Assembly: GCA_900319195.1 (NCBI GenBank) | Contig: ONNL01000023.1 | Coordinates: 1-6,107, forward strand | Reading direction: 5' to 3' | Length of the DNA: 6,107 nt | From: an uncultured Ruminococcus sp. | GTDB taxonomy: Bacteria > Bacillota > Clostridia > Oscillospirales > Ruminococcaceae | Shown: piece after piece, positions 4,164 through 6,107 of the stretch | Layout: each line of letters starts with the position of its first letter | Position numbering within the stretch: the first letter of the stretch is position 1 | The notes under the pieces: model-generated | Told to the model about the DNA's origin: nothing | The model's database searches: none | The model's input: only the letters and a program-made list of their open reading frames with translations | Made by a program: the position numbers and the translations under genes

Positions 4164-5933
4164 TTAAGCCATTGGCAGCACTATCGTCGGGTCGGCAAGG
4201 AACTTCTGTATCGCAAGTGCGTCCGAGACCGTAACTCCGTCATTGCCGCCTGCAACGTCAGCAGCCTTTGTATTGACTACCTCAAAATCGTTGGGATTTG
4301 CTGCTGCCTGCATGATGAGTGTCGGGTCAGCAACAGAAACGATATCGTCGCCGTTTGCGTCACCGTAAATGGTGTCGTTTATGGGGAGAGTAGTCGTTTC
4401 CGTAACAGCAGAGGTAGTAGTGGTTGTAACATCGGACACGGGAGCAGTAGTAGTCGGTGTGTTTCCGCCGTCGTCATAGAGGATATTTCCGTTTGCATAG
4501 TAATCGGAAACAGTGATACCCGTGCCGTTCTGTCCGAGCGGTATCTTGTGGTCAAGGCTTACGAATTTGCCGTTCTTGTCCTGCCAGAGCGCAGGCTTTA
4601 CGAATTCGTATTTCTCCTCTTCCCAGTGGTCCCAGTTGCAGTTCTCAGCAATAAGTCCGCCTGTATCGCTCGAGTTTTCGTTGAAGCACCAGAAGGTGTG
4701 GCTTATGCGCTTTTCTATCATGTAGTCGCGGAGTATCTGCATCCACTGCTTGTTTGCACCCGACGGGTCGTTTTCCGAGTCGATACGTCCGCCCCATTCG
4801 CCCATGAGCATAGGTGCGATGTTCTTCTCAACAATGAATGCCCATGTATCGTACCAGTATTCCTTGAGCAGAGACTCCCTGTCGAACTCATAGCTTGTGA
4901 AATTTGGAGCTTCGCCTTCAAGGTGGAACCAGTTCTGTGCATATACGAGCGGACCGTAGTCGTGCGGTGAGTATACGAGCTGTGACTGGTGCTCACCGAG
5001 GTCGATAGGATAGTCCTTCGCGCCGCGGAAGTTTCCGCCCCACCACGCGCCATAGTATGGCTGATATTCGTCCTCGCCGTAGTGCGCGTAATCGGTTGAA
5101 GGAGAATTCCAGTCATAACCCTTGTCGAACTTCGGGTAGACCTCGATACCCTCGACCATTATCAGCAGATTCGGATTGACATCGAGTATCTTTCCGGCGC
5201 ACTCCTCAGCTGCATATTTCCAGTTGTTCGAGTCTGTGGAGTTGTCCCACTTGGCAAAGGTGCCCTCGTCCCTTTTGCCGTGCGGCTCGTTTTTAAGGTC
5301 GATAGCGAGAATGGTATCGTCGTCCTTGTAGTAGTCAGCAAACCATGTGAGAGCTTCCTCCCAGTCGTCCTTGCTGTATGTATCGTCATACCAGAGCGGG
5401 AAGTTGTGACCTGCGGCATTCGTGGTCGCGCAGTGAATGTCTATCATTATCTTGATACCGTTTTCCCTGCACCATTCAACAGCCTGATTCCAGATGTCGA
5501 AGCTGTATTTCGGAGTGCCGCCCTCTATGCCCTCAACAGTGAGCTCGGGGTTCTTCCACTCGTTTATCTTGATGATAGGGTCGGGCTCGCTGTTCTTCCA
5601 CTGGAGAAGTATCTGCGTTGACATCGGCACACGCAGGAAGTTGAAGCCGTGGTCGGCTATCTCGTTGAGTGCCTGATGCATATTGATGCTCCATACACCG
5701 TCAAATACCTGACTTCCGACATTGTAGCCGAACCAGTTGCAGCCTGTGAGCCATACGGGATTTCCGTCCATATCGACTATCTGCGCTTTGTCGTTAACGT
5801 GCAGCCAGTCGTCGTGGTATTCGTCAGCAGCCGCTGCCGCAGTGACCTGCTTCTCGGGGAGCGGTGCCGCGATCGGTAAAAGCAGCGCGGAAATAGCAAG
5901 CGCCGCTGCTTTTCTTAATTTTAGTAAATGCAT
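4164..5933 (-). CDS. Secreted GH5 family endoglucanase with C-terminal dockerin
   Basis: 589 residues. A Sec signal peptide (about 1-36) leads into a GH5 catalytic domain (about 42-465), which hydrolyses internal beta-1,4 bonds of cellulose or related glucans with retention. Visible family motifs are GCNWFGYN (64-71), FLRVPMS (99-105), IDIHC (164-168), LKNEPHG with acid/base Glu216, YSPHDYG with His324, and MLMGEWGG with nucleophile Glu379. The start of the domain recalls subfamily GH5_1, not checked. A Thr-rich linker (about 491-518) joins a type I dockerin (524-589), so the enzyme should dock onto a cohesin scaffold outside the cell. Dockerin loop 1 has the normal Asp525/Asn527/Asp529/Ser533/Asp536 spacing; loop 2 is one residue longer. 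I start at the ATG at 5933, 7 nt after GGAGG; the ATG at 5951 lies upstream of that site. Transcribed alone. Confidence 0.93.
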   Translation of the reverse strand: MHLLKLRKAAALAISALLLPIAAPLPEKQVTAAAAADEYHDDWLHVNDKAQIVDMDGNPVWLTGCNWFGYNVGSQVFDGVWSINMHQALNEIADHGFNFLRVPMSTQILLQWKNSEPDPIIKINEWKNPELTVEGIEGGTPKYSFDIWNQAVEWCRENGIKIMIDIHCATTNAAGHNFPLWYDDTYSKDDWEEALTWFADYYKDDDTILAIDLKNEPHGKRDEGTFAKWDNSTDSNNWKYAAEECAGKILDVNPNLLIMVEGIEVYPKFDKGYDWNSPSTDYAHYGEDEYQPYYGAWWGGNFRGAKDYPIDLGEHQSQLVYSPHDYGPLVYAQNWFHLEGEAPNFTSYEFDRESLLKEYWYDTWAFIVEKNIAPMLMGEWGGRIDSENDPSGANKQWMQILRDYMIEKRISHTFWCFNENSSDTGGLIAENCNWDHWEEEKYEFVKPALWQDKNGKFVSLDHKIPLGQNGTGITVSDYYANGNILYDDGGNTPTTTAPVSDVTTTTTSAVTETTTLPINDTIYGDANGDDIVSVADPTLIMQAAANPNDFEVVNTKAADVAGGNDGVTVSDALAIQKFLADPTIVLPMA

Positions 5934-5940
5934 GATTTGA

Positions 5941-5945
5941 CCTCC
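5941..5945 (-). promoter_or_regulatory. Ribosome binding site of the GH5 gene
   Basis: GGAGG stands 7 nt before the ATG at 5933. The longer frame starting at 5951 would place this site inside the coding region, so it decides the start. Confidence 0.85.
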
Positions 5946-5965
5946 GTACATAATTAATCAATTAT

Positions 5966-5994
5966 ATTATATACACTTTTTTCAAAAATGTCAA
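5966..5994 (-). promoter_or_regulatory. Consensus promoter of the GH5 gene
   Basis: TTGACA (5994-5989), 17 nt, TATAAT (5971-5966); both boxes match consensus. The predicted start near 5959 leaves a leader of about 25 nt, too short for a riboswitch. An overlapping second TATAAT at 5966-5961 is worse spaced. I see no convincing operator next to it. Confidence 0.82.
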
Positions 5995-6045
5995 TATCTT
6001 TTGTGCGGATTTATTCGGGGCTTTATCGGGGGAAAACTTTGTTAA

Positions 6046-6107
6046 GCTTCCTCTATGCCCCGATAGACTACTATCGGGGCATAGCTGCTTTAGCAGCGTA
6101 GAGGAGC
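6046..6107. repeat. Strongly folded intergenic element at the right edge
   Basis: A perfect 14-bp inverted repeat (6053-6066 with 6071-6084, loop ACTA) is followed directly by a second hairpin GCTGC-TTTA-GCAGC (6084-6097). Outer arms 6046-6055 and 6099-6107 pair with one bulge and enclose both, giving a three-way junction. It lies upstream of the GH5 promoter, so it is not in that leader. No U-run adjoins it. I recognise no known RNA family, and it may continue past the window. The stretch 5995-6045 has no gene, only GGGG-rich repeats. Confidence 0.6.

Noticed and set aside
5934..5951. Longer GH5 start at 5951.
   Set aside because: The added codons contain the GGAGG that serves the ATG at 5933, and the ATG at 5951 has no ribosome binding site and lies within about 10 nt of the predicted transcription start.
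1..6107. CRISPR array, tRNA, rRNA or transposase.
   Set aside because: No regularly spaced repeats, no tRNA cloverleaf with a recognisable anticodon arm, no rRNA stretches and no transposase-like frame are visible; the right-edge fold lacks tRNA features.

Overview
The window looks like chromosome from a fibre-degrading Gram-positive anaerobe of the Ruminococcus type (Clostridia, Oscillospiraceae). The main clue is a secreted GH5 endoglucanase with a Thr-rich linker and a C-terminal dockerin of the kind seen in cellulosomal ruminococci. Strong GGAGG ribosome binding sites, near-perfect TTGACA/TATAAT promoters, U-tract terminators and lipoprotein signal peptides agree with this. The species cannot be fixed from the sequence alone. 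Every gene I can support is on the minus strand, so the window reads from right to left.

Right part (about 6107-4112): a strongly folded intergenic element at the right edge, a consensus promoter, the GH5-dockerin gene with a very short leader, and a clean intrinsic terminator. This is a self-contained single-gene unit.

Middle and left part (about 4065-237): a five-gene metal-uptake operon, most likely for zinc. Its consensus promoter is flanked by two related, oppositely oriented 18-bp motifs that look like Fur/Zur-family operators. The order is a 102-residue two-helix membrane protein with a Cys/His cluster, a ZnuA/AdcA-like binding lipoprotein, a ZnuC-like ATPase, a ZnuB-like permease, and a 174-residue lipoprotein with a CC motif. 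The binding protein would capture metal outside the membrane, the permease and ATPase would import it, and the two uncharacterised end genes look like accessory metal-handling parts. Post-transcriptional control looks layered. The znuA ribosome binding site can pair with an 11-nt complement lying just behind the first gene's stop codon, and a terminator between znuA and znuC should make the binding protein more abundant than the ATPase and permease.

Left edge (1-236): no convincing protein gene. It holds a hairpin behind the operon, a nested inverted repeat around a second perfect -35/-10 promoter pointing left, and a strong bidirectional terminator less than 100 nt downstream. Together these could define a short non-coding transcript or an attenuated leader for a gene beyond the edge.
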